Positions 6,952 through 14,253 of a stretch of 21,452 bases of DNA are shown here, in pieces. Source of the DNA: a virus. The stretch spans positions 1 through 21,452 of IMG/VR virus record IMGVR_UViG_3300006921_000195; one strand, written 5' to 3'. Below the pieces are notes generated by a model that saw only the letters and a list, made by a program, of their open reading frames with translations, was not told where the DNA came from and ran no database searches. The stretch's first letter is position 1. The number at the start of each line of letters is the position of its first letter. The translations under genes and the position numbers were made by a program.

Positions 6952-9900
6952 ATGCCAGAAATTAAAAACAACTTCGTTCAAGGTAAAATGAATAAAGACC
7001 TTGATGATAGATTATTACCTAACGGCCAGTATAGAGATGCAAAAAATATAACAGTTTCAAAATCTGAAAACTCAGATGTGGGAACTGTTCAAAATATAAA
7101 AGGAAATGTAAAATTATTTAATGATAATTTAAATCTTCCCACGTCTGCTCCTTTTTGTGAAACAATAGGTAAATATATAGATTCATTAACTGGAGAAATA
7201 TTTTGGTTTGTAACAAATTTTGATGGAACGGCTTCTGAAAGCTCTTCTTTAGTTAATTACGCTGGGTCTTCTTTTGTTTGTAAAATATTATATGCAAAAC
7301 AAGATGGAACATTTAAAACATTAGTTGACTCTTATAGATTAAATTTTAGTAAACAACACCCTATAACACATTTAAATCGGTTAGATAATATTTTATTTTG
7401 GACTGATAATTATAATCAGCCTAGAAAAATAGAAATAGACAAAGCGTTAGGGAATAATAATCCCTATAGTAACGATGTTTATTTAGAAGACAAAATTAGC
7501 GTTGCACAATATGCTCCTTATGCTGCTCCAATAGTAGAATTATCTTACGATTCTTCTATAAAAAGTAAAACAATTGAAGAAGAATTTGTTAAATTTTCAT
7601 ATAGATTTAAATATGATAATAATGAATATTCATTGATGGCACCGTTTACTCAACATTGTTTTCATCCTGGAAAAGCTTCACAAACATTTAATGATGGAAC
7701 ATATTCGACATCTAGTAGTGGTATGGCGGGTATTTTAACGTCTAGTGATATATCAGATATTGCAAAAACTACAGTAGTTAACAATATGGTTAATAAGGCT
7801 AATAAAGTTTCTTTATTAATTACTCTTCCATTTGATGAATCTATATCTTCCCACGCAACCGCCAAAGTTAATAATGGTTCGGGATTATCGGGAACAACCC
7901 ATGCAATAGATACTGCTGCTGGTACAATTGCTGCTAATAATATAGTTTTAACTGCTGATAATGAATTATACGTTGTAACTGGAACACCCACAGCAACAGC
8001 ATTTAATACAACGGCTTCTATTTCCCCAGCAATAGCTAATAATACAGATTTGTATTTTTTCAATGTAGGCACCTCATCACCTTACGGGTGGAGTAATAAA
8101 TTAAAAATAAAAGAAATTGAAATATTATATTCTGAATCTGATAGCACTGCTATAAAAGTAATAGATATAATAAAAGTTGGAACCTCATCACTAACGGTAA
8201 AGCCTATTATAGAGGTTATAAGTAGCACATCTGCAAGGTTAAGATATACCTACGAATATATTTACAAGTCAACTAAAGCAACAAAAACACTTCCAGAAGC
8301 TGATTTAATTAGGGTTTCAGATATTATACCAGTTAAAGCTAAAACACAAGAAATATCTGGTAATAGAATAATCTACGGAAATTTTTTACAAAATAGAAAT
8401 ACAGATGATGTTTTTGATACATCTAGTATTACTATTGGGAGCGGTGATCAAAGCTTAAAAAATAAAGAATATTTATTGTCTTCTGTAAAATCAAATAGAA
8501 CATATCAAGTAGGTATTGTTCTTTCTGACAGATATGGTAGGCAATCCCCTGTTATACTGCCAGACGAGTCAACGTCTTTTGTTGACCCTAAAACTGGTGT
8601 TGTAACAAATGGCTCGAACTCTTGGAATCATAGTTGTTTAAAAACAACTTTTAATACACCGCTTGGAAGCGATATATATAACAGTGCTGATAATCGTTTA
8701 GGATGGTATTCCTATAGGTTTGTAGTTAAACAAACAGAACAAGATTATTATAACGTATATTCACCGCAAGTGTTAGAGGCTGGAACATTGACAAGCGCTG
8801 CCGACCGTAGTTCTTTTGTTTTACTCCACGGGGATAATATAAATAAAGTCCCTAGAGATGTAACTGATGTTAATGCAGAAACTGGTAATCAAGGCTCCAA
8901 TATTAGACTTTTACCAAAAATTAAAGAAAATAATGTTTTACAAGCTAACTACACAAATTTACAACAACAAACCGGGGTAGATTTTATTGAAGTTACTTCA
9001 ATTGGTACCGCTTTAGAACAAGGTTTAACAGAAAAACTAGATGGAGGAGCCGCAACTGATGTTTTAAATGAAGTGTATCTTAAAGAAAAAAATCCTTTAT
9101 TTGCACAAATGCCAACTGGTTTAGGCTCTTATTTTAGTACTTGGGCGCCTGGAACAAAAGCGTTTAGTCTATATGCTTTTGAAACACAGCCGTTTGTTTC
9201 ATCTATTGATATATATTACGAAACATCCTCATGCGGATTATTGCAGGATTTAAAAGATAAAATAGCCGCGAGCGCTGGTGAAGCACCTACGGATATAACT
9301 GTAAATTCAACAACATTTAATGAAGCGGACACCTCTGGTTCAACTGTATGTGTTTTTACAGCTAGAAAATCAAATGGGGACCCAGTACAGGGTGGTGCTT
9401 CTTTTGCAATAAACAGTATAACAGACGGATTAGGTAATTCTAGGCCTGGCATATTTGCAATAAGCGGGAATCAATTAGTTACAGCAACAACTTTTAATTT
9501 TAAAAACACATCTGCAGACCAATTTATAGTTTCTGTTACGGCAACAAGAAATAATACAAGTGAAACATATACTAGAACTCATTTAATTACTTTGCAAAAT
9601 ACTCCAGCTAAAATTAATGTTGGCTCTGGCAATAACGTTTCAAACACAGCCCCAGGTGTAACAATAGCGGCTGTACAAGCTAATCAGAACACAAGTATAA
9701 CTATAACTGGTTTAAATGGAGGCTTAGCAAATAATACAGAAAATGTTACGTTTACTTTGGTTTCTCAAACTAATACAGGAAGATACAGTATTGATGCTAA
9801 TACAGGTGTAATTAGTGCTAATGTTAATTTATCGAATGGTATGGCCGACACTTTGGTTTTAAAATCTAGTGACGTTGCTGGAAGTGATAGCCCTAATACT

Positions 9901-10221
9901 AGTTTAAAAATTACAGTGACTGGCTCACCTTATACACAATTTTGGAGATCTTACAATGGTAATTCAACGGCAGCTACTGCGGTTGACGAACCAACAGGCG
10001 TTCAAGCATGGCACAATGGAAACAATGCATTGCCCCAAGAGTTTGATATAGTGTATAGCAACGCAACAGGAACAGCTCTTTTTAGCACGGGTTCTGCTAC
10101 AGATGGAGCGGGTGGTGATTGGCATTCTATGTGCGGACCTAATTATTGCAGTCATCAAGTTGCGGCGTTTGTTTTTAAAACAAGTAGTGATGGTGTGGTC
10201 AGGGCGGTAACAATAGCTTAA
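6952..10221 (+). CDS. Large tail protein (tail-tube-B / stabilisation-like) with Ig-like C-terminal domains
   Basis: 1089 residues. The N-terminus (NNFVQGKMNKDLDDRLLPNG, residues about 5-24) is a conserved opening of large tail proteins in many marine phages and resembles T7 gp12-type tail proteins in place and size. The main beta-rich body runs to about residue 765, with GWYSYRFVVKQTEQDYYNVY near 584-603 and FSLYAFETQPFVSSIDIYYE near 740-759. Residues about 780-1003 then hold two Ig/cadherin-like domains (first PTDITVNSTTFNEADTSGST, ending SVTATRN; second ending SLKITVTGSP), rich in Thr, Asn and Ser. Residues 1005-1089 form another unit, with a close cysteine pair in MCGPNYCSH, that could be surface-exposed and host-facing. 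No signal peptide, no membrane span. The next tail gene follows after 31 bases; the two probably act together. Confidence 0.7.
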   Translation: MPEIKNNFVQGKMNKDLDDRLLPNGQYRDAKNITVSKSENSDVGTVQNIKGNVKLFNDNLNLPTSAPFCETIGKYIDSLTGEIFWFVTNFDGTASESSSLVNYAGSSFVCKILYAKQDGTFKTLVDSYRLNFSKQHPITHLNRLDNILFWTDNYNQPRKIEIDKALGNNNPYSNDVYLEDKISVAQYAPYAAPIVELSYDSSIKSKTIEEEFVKFSYRFKYDNNEYSLMAPFTQHCFHPGKASQTFNDGTYSTSSSGMAGILTSSDISDIAKTTVVNNMVNKANKVSLLITLPFDESISSHATAKVNNGSGLSGTTHAIDTAAGTIAANNIVLTADNELYVVTGTPTATAFNTTASISPAIANNTDLYFFNVGTSSPYGWSNKLKIKEIEILYSESDSTAIKVIDIIKVGTSSLTVKPIIEVISSTSARLRYTYEYIYKSTKATKTLPEADLIRVSDIIPVKAKTQEISGNRIIYGNFLQNRNTDDVFDTSSITIGSGDQSLKNKEYLLSSVKSNRTYQVGIVLSDRYGRQSPVILPDESTSFVDPKTGVVTNGSNSWNHSCLKTTFNTPLGSDIYNSADNRLGWYSYRFVVKQTEQDYYNVYSPQVLEAGTLTSAADRSSFVLLHGDNINKVPRDVTDVNAETGNQGSNIRLLPKIKENNVLQANYTNLQQQTGVDFIEVTSIGTALEQGLTEKLDGGAATDVLNEVYLKEKNPLFAQMPTGLGSYFSTWAPGTKAFSLYAFETQPFVSSIDIYYETSSCGLLQDLKDKIAASAGEAPTDITVNSTTFNEADTSGSTVCVFTARKSNGDPVQGGASFAINSITDGLGNSRPGIFAISGNQLVTATTFNFKNTSADQFIVSVTATRNNTSETYTRTHLITLQNTPAKINVGSGNNVSNTAPGVTIAAVQANQNTSITITGLNGGLANNTENVTFTLVSQTNTGRYSIDANTGVISANVNLSNGMADTLVLKSSDVAGSDSPNTSLKITVTGSPYTQFWRSYNGNSTAATAVDEPTGVQAWHNGNNALPQEFDIVYSNATGTALFSTGSATDGAGGDWHSMCGPNYCSHQVAAFVFKTSSDGVVRAVTIA

Positions 10222-10252
10222 AAAAGCAGTAAAAAATGTAATAATTTAAAGT

Positions 10253-11473
10253 ATGGCATACGTAGTTGATATTCAATTTTTTAATACCTTTATTCTTAGG
10301 GCAGCAGATCAGAACACTGTTCATGTGGAAGAATCGAGAATAAAAGGAGGTTTTAATGAGGCGTCGGCCGGTCTTGGTCCGAAGGCTTATATTACAAATG
10401 AAAACTACGAAGAAAATAAAAGAGCTAATGCTTTAATATATTCTGGTATATATAACTCTAAAACCGATGTTAATAAAATAAACGTTTTTAGCGCGGGTGA
10501 TAAAATAACTAGGTCTGTAGATCCTGTTAATGGTAGTATAGAGAAATTACACGCAGAAGATACAAACTTGTTAATATTTCAAGAAGATAAAGTAAGTAGA
10601 GCTTTAATTGATAAAGATGCCTTATTTACAGCTGAAGGGGGGCAGTTAACCGCATCAGGAGCCGCTGTTATAGGCCAAATTATACCATTTACAGGAAAAT
10701 ATGGGATTAGTAAAAACCCTGAAAGTTTTGCTTTAAAGGGTAATAGAAAGTATTTTACTGATAAAAGTAGAGGAGCGGTGTTAAGATTATCAAGAGATGG
10801 TATAACAGAAATATCTAAAGCAGGCATGAAAGATTGGTTTAAAGATAATTTATCTACAGCTTCTAAAATTGTGGGAATGTATGATGATAACTTAGACCAA
10901 TATGTATTGAATATTAAAAACAATACTGAATATAATACTTTAGCTTTTGAAGAAGATGTTAAAGGATGGACAAGTTTTTATAGTTACAATCCTGACTTTG
11001 GCTTTAGTATTAATAAAAATTTTTATACAATAAAAGATAATTATATATGGGATCATGGTACCCTTAATCCCAGTAGAAATTATTTTTATGATGGATTTGA
11101 AGAAAGCAGTATAACTTTTGTTGTAAATGCTGAACCCTCTGTGGTTAAATCTTTTAATACCATAAACTATGAAGGAAGCCCAGACTGGGTTATGGAATCT
11201 TCAGAAACCGATTTAGCAATGAAATCTTGGCCTATTAGAAAAAGTTCAACTTCAATTGGAAGCGGAGTTTTAGGCACAAGTTTTATTAAAAAAGAAAACA
11301 AATATTATTCCCATATAAGAAATAATACTACTTTGACTGCAAAAAACCAAATTATAGGCGTAGATGTATCCGGTATTAAAGGATTTTTTACAACAGTAAA
11401 AATGAAGCACGACTCTACAACAGACGAAGTTGAGTTATTTACCGTATCGCATAATATAGTAAAATCAAGTTAA
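10253..11473 (+). CDS. Tail protein, partner of the preceding large tail protein
   Basis: 406 residues. The start (MAYVVDIQFFNTFIL, then VEESRIKGGFNEASAGLGPK) is directly preceded by an in-frame TAA at 10247-10249, so it is a true separate gene. Residues about 100-190 carry the most recognisable run (AEDTNLLIFQEDKVSRALID, GKYGISKNPESFALKGNRKY, VLRLSRDGITEISKAG), which I recall from large tail or structural proteins of Bacteroidota and marine phages, where repeated beta strands suggest a propeller or beta-stack. It contains no catalytic motif that I can see. In some relatives this region may be part of one longer tail protein with the upstream gene's body, which would make the pair here a split form; that is inference. 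It ends directly at the ATG of the GNAT-like gene (zero spacing). Confidence 0.65.
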   Translation: MAYVVDIQFFNTFILRAADQNTVHVEESRIKGGFNEASAGLGPKAYITNENYEENKRANALIYSGIYNSKTDVNKINVFSAGDKITRSVDPVNGSIEKLHAEDTNLLIFQEDKVSRALIDKDALFTAEGGQLTASGAAVIGQIIPFTGKYGISKNPESFALKGNRKYFTDKSRGAVLRLSRDGITEISKAGMKDWFKDNLSTASKIVGMYDDNLDQYVLNIKNNTEYNTLAFEEDVKGWTSFYSYNPDFGFSINKNFYTIKDNYIWDHGTLNPSRNYFYDGFEESSITFVVNAEPSVVKSFNTINYEGSPDWVMESSETDLAMKSWPIRKSSTSIGSGVLGTSFIKKENKYYSHIRNNTTLTAKNQIIGVDVSGIKGFFTTVKMKHDSTTDEVELFTVSHNIVKSS

Positions 11474-11881
11474 ATGAAATTAAATATACGCAGACTCAAT
11501 GAGTCAGACTATGAAACATTAGTTAAATGGTGGGATGCGTGGCCAGAATGGCAAGCACCACCCAAAACCTTTTTGCCAGATAATGGAAAAGGTGGATTTA
11601 TTGTTGAAAAAAACAATATAGGTGTAGTTGCTGGATTTGTTTATATGACTAATTCTAAAGCAGCTTTACTTGAATGGATTATATCTAATCCAGAATATAG
11701 AGAAAGCGACAGAAAAGACGCGATAGAGCTATTAATTAACGCCGTGGAGCAAGTTTTAAAAGATCAGGGAATTAAACATGTATTTTCAATAGGTCGAAAT
11801 AAACATTTAATAGAAACTCATAAAAAATTAAATTGGATTGTTGATAGTAAACCTTCCTACGAAATAATAAAAAATATATAA
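11474..11881 (+). CDS. GNAT-like (N-acetyltransferase fold) protein
   Basis: 135 residues, close to the usual 130-160 of single-domain GNAT enzymes, which move an acetyl group from acetyl-CoA to an amine. Strand/helix order fits: start KLNIRRLNESDYETLVKWWD, central strands GGFIVEKNNIGVVAGFVYMT and ALLEWIISNPEYR, helix DAIELLINAVEQVLKDQGIK, then VFSIGRNKHLIETHKKLNW near the end. The acetyl-CoA pyrophosphate loop, normally R/QxxGxG/A, reads RESDRKDA (about residues 76-83) and lacks the glycines, so catalysis is doubtful; it may have become structural or bind another ligand. It sits among tail and ejection genes with gaps of 0 and 1 base, so it is probably made with the virion proteins. The fold call is fairly sure; substrate and activity are unknown. 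Confidence 0.65.
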   Translation: MKLNIRRLNESDYETLVKWWDAWPEWQAPPKTFLPDNGKGGFIVEKNNIGVVAGFVYMTNSKAALLEWIISNPEYRESDRKDAIELLINAVEQVLKDQGIKHVFSIGRNKHLIETHKKLNWIVDSKPSYEIIKNI

Positions 11882-11882
11882 T

Positions 11883-12512
11883 ATGGCAGTATTTAGTGCA
11901 ATAGCGGCCCGAAAAGCTAGAAAGCAGCAAATCAATGCTCAAGAAAAATTAGACCAACAAATAGCAAATAGACAAAAAATTATAAATCCATATGAAAACG
12001 TATCGGATTTAAGTGGTATGATTTCAAACCCATTTGCTAATTTACAAGTTGCTACGGGCGCAGCTGAAATGCAAGCAGAACAAGCAGATATATCTTTAGC
12101 AAATACTTTAGACACACTAAGAACTACGGGCGCTGGCGCAGCGGGTGCAACCGCCTTAGCTCAAGCTGCTTTAAAAGGTAAACAAGGAATTGCAGCCAAC
12201 ATTCAACAGCAAGAAGCACAAAACGCTAAATTAAGAGCGCAAGGAGAAGCGGGGGCAATGCAAATGAGAATGGCAGAAGGACAAAGAATGCAAGAGGCCG
12301 ATATATTAGGGAAAACTTTTATGTTTCAAGCACAAGAGGGTAGACAAATTGCAGATATAGCTAGAAGTGGTGCAATGGTTCAGCAATATGGACAACAAAG
12401 ATCTGATGCTTTAGGCGCGATGGGAGCTAACACCATGTCATTCCTAGGCGCTGTTGCCACGGCTGGTGCTGGTGGAGGTGCTGGTGGTAGTTTTGGATTT
12501 GGGGGAAATTAA
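11883..12512 (+). CDS. Small ejection / internal virion protein (0-frame product)
   Basis: 209 residues in the 0 frame. Composition is Ala/Gln/Gly-rich: a basic N-terminal helix (AIAARKARKQQINAQEKLDQ), a short conserved-looking turn (SDLSGMISNPFANLQVAT, about 41-58), a Gly/Ala linker (TGAGAAGATALAQAAL) and a long helical Gln/Ala/Met section to about 180, ending in a Gly-rich tail (GGAGGSFGFGGN). This is typical of small internal core proteins of podoviruses (T7 gp14-like by position and size), which leave the virion first and help form the DNA channel. The stop codon at 12510 lies right after a -1 slippery heptamer; a frameshifted form would be 227 residues (see 12503-12565). Role inferred from composition and synteny. 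Confidence 0.65.
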   Translation: MAVFSAIAARKARKQQINAQEKLDQQIANRQKIINPYENVSDLSGMISNPFANLQVATGAAEMQAEQADISLANTLDTLRTTGAGAAGATALAQAALKGKQGIAANIQQQEAQNAKLRAQGEAGAMQMRMAEGQRMQEADILGKTFMFQAQEGRQIADIARSGAMVQQYGQQRSDALGAMGANTMSFLGAVATAGAGGGAGGSFGFGGN

Positions 12513-12565
12513 ACGCCGGTAGCGGCACTAATACTAACAGAAATTTTGGATACCATCCAGGTTAA
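12503..12565 (+). other. Probable -1 frameshift site and 18-codon C-terminal extension
   Basis: In the 0 frame the gene ends GGG GGA AAT TAA. Bases 12503-12509 form G GGA AAT, a canonical X XXY YYZ slippery heptamer differing from phage lambda's G-T site (GGGAAAG) only in the last base. After a -1 slip, reading continues TTA AAC GCC ... to TAA at 12563-12565, adding LNAGSGTNTNRNFGYHPG. The -1 frame has a TAG at 12488-12490, so any shift must fall in 12491-12510, which contains the heptamer. Five bases downstream is a GC-only hairpin GCCG-GTAG-CGGC (12515-12526), a weak stimulator candidate. With the extension the gap to the next gene drops from 67 to 14 bases, in line with the rest of the operon. 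An under-called G in the five-G run would give the same reading without recoding. Confidence 0.6.
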
Positions 12566-12579
12566 AAATATAATAAATT

Positions 12580-14247
12580 ATGGGATTACCAAAAGTAACA
12601 TACGGAAATTACAATTACGGACAATACGCAAATCCAAAAGCAATACAATATAAAGGAGGGCTTGGTGAGGGATTAGCTGGTGGTGCGTTAGCTGTTGCTA
12701 ACACTATTGCGCAAAGCAGAAAAGAACAAAAAGAAGAAGGAAAAAAAGAGGATGAAAAACTAAAAAAAATTGATATAGATAGTATTAATAAAGCTGGCGT
12801 ATTTGGTTCTCAAATGAAAAAAGCCGCTGGAAAATCTTTTGCAATAAAAGAAAATAAAAAATACATTAGGCAATTAAAAAAAGATTTTGGGGAAAATGAA
12901 AAACAATTTGCTTTACAAGGTAGTGCATATGCAGATGAGTATAGCGAAAAGAAAGATTTTTTTGAAAATATATTAAATGAGTTAATTCAATTTAGAAATC
13001 ATGCCACCACTGCTCTTAAAGGATCCGATTTAGACATTAAGGATATTAGAAATAATTCTGCAAACCTTGCCCGTTACCAGCAAAGAAAAGCTATAGAAAA
13101 TGGACTTTTTACTTTTGGTACTAACGAAGGCACTCAAGGCTTGCAAGTTACATTTTCAACAAATGGTGAACCAGCCACTTTATTGGCTAGTGATATTTAT
13201 TCAGATGCAAAGTCTTTAACACCTCAGGCTTCATATTCTAATAGCATGAATAGTACTTTTCAAGAAGAAGTTGAAAACGCCTTTCGAAATTTTAGAGGAG
13301 TCGAAGGAATCACAATAGATGATAAAACACCTATAGGCAATAAAATATATAGCCGTTTAAATTTTAAAGGAGCAGAAAAAGAAATTAAAAATTATCTTAA
13401 AAGTTCCTCGTCTATAACTAAAATAATGAAAGACCCTACTTTTGATAATGAAACTTATTATGAAGACATTTTAGGTTTGGAAAATTACGAGGGCACAGAG
13501 GACGAAGACAAACTTATAGTTGAAGGTTTGGTTAATGATATGTTTAAGCAAGCTGAAGATTTAAATAAGTCCGTTGATTCTTATACTGTTACCAATACAA
13601 ATACAACCCCAACAGGCACTACAACAAAAGTTACAAACTTTTTAGACACCGTGCAGGCAACACCTACCACTAAAACAAAATATAAAACACTTTTAGACAC
13701 ATATGATGGGTTTACAGTGGAAAAAGATGGCAAACAACTAACAGGAAGAAATGTGGGGGCACTTGATATGATAAAACAAGTTAAAAGCGCTGATCAGTTT
13801 AAATACGGCACTAATCTTACTGACGTTTTAACAAATGAAGAATTAATTAAAGAAATTAATTTAGCTTTATCAGACGATAAAGGAACAAGAGAAACTTCTA
13901 TTTTAAGAACAAAAAATGGTAATAGCGTGAAAAACGCAAAAAACGGGAGATTAAGAAAAAAATTAGAAGCATTAAAAAATAAATTAGCGGCAGGTATTGG
14001 AGATGAAAGCAAAATGAAAGCATATCAGCTTACGGTCATAGATGATGGCGACAATAGTTTTTTAGTTCCTGAATTTGATAGTAACGGCAATTTTAAACCT
14101 ATGCTGGAAATAGACAACAATACTTCTTTAGATTCCCATACTAAAGTATTATCCCTGTTGCCTAACGTGGGAACAGGAAATACCGGAGTAAAATTAACTA
14201 CAGAGATATATGATATAGTTGGGCGATATAACTCTTATAACAAATAA
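12580..14247 (+). CDS. Medium-size ejection / internal virion protein
   Basis: 555 residues, not matching a family I can name. It starts with a Tyr/Gly/Asn-rich segment (GNYNYGQYANPKAIQYKGGL), then a short Gly/Ala helix (LGEGLAGGALAVANTIAQSR) followed by a very Lys/Glu-rich stretch (about residues 46-65). The middle (about 80-165) is helical and charged; the later part mixes Thr/Asn-rich linkers (SYTVTNTNTTPTGTTTKVTN, about 342-361) with helices and ends in a beta-like region (VLSLLPNVGTGNTGVKLTTE). There is no transmembrane segment, signal peptide or enzyme motif that I can see. It lies between the small Ala/Gln-rich protein and the 2096-residue protein, the slot of T7 gp15, so an ejection-tunnel role is a reasonable inference. 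The next gene begins 6 bases after its stop. Confidence 0.65.
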   Translation: MGLPKVTYGNYNYGQYANPKAIQYKGGLGEGLAGGALAVANTIAQSRKEQKEEGKKEDEKLKKIDIDSINKAGVFGSQMKKAAGKSFAIKENKKYIRQLKKDFGENEKQFALQGSAYADEYSEKKDFFENILNELIQFRNHATTALKGSDLDIKDIRNNSANLARYQQRKAIENGLFTFGTNEGTQGLQVTFSTNGEPATLLASDIYSDAKSLTPQASYSNSMNSTFQEEVENAFRNFRGVEGITIDDKTPIGNKIYSRLNFKGAEKEIKNYLKSSSSITKIMKDPTFDNETYYEDILGLENYEGTEDEDKLIVEGLVNDMFKQAEDLNKSVDSYTVTNTNTTPTGTTTKVTNFLDTVQATPTTKTKYKTLLDTYDGFTVEKDGKQLTGRNVGALDMIKQVKSADQFKYGTNLTDVLTNEELIKEINLALSDDKGTRETSILRTKNGNSVKNAKNGRLRKKLEALKNKLAAGIGDESKMKAYQLTVIDDGDNSFLVPEFDSNGNFKPMLEIDNNTSLDSHTKVLSLLPNVGTGNTGVKLTTEIYDIVGRYNSYNK

Positions 14248-14253
14248 TATTAT

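Noticed and set aside
7662-8072. Antisense frame of 136 codons
   Set aside because: Lies opposite a well-supported tail gene; its Val/Leu/Ile/Ala-rich composition is what the complement of Asn/Thr/Ser-rich coding gives, and it has no neighbouring gene context.
10205-10253. Possible frameshift fusion of the two large tail genes, with an A-run near the stop
   Set aside because: The A-run comes after the stop, not before it, and the downstream frame has TAA at 10247-10249, so no shift could join the two.
10343-10358. AAAGGAGG followed by ATG, resembling a strong Shine-Dalgarno start
   Set aside because: It is inside the 406-residue tail gene and the ATG is out of frame with no long frame behind it; used only as evidence that the host ignores such sites.
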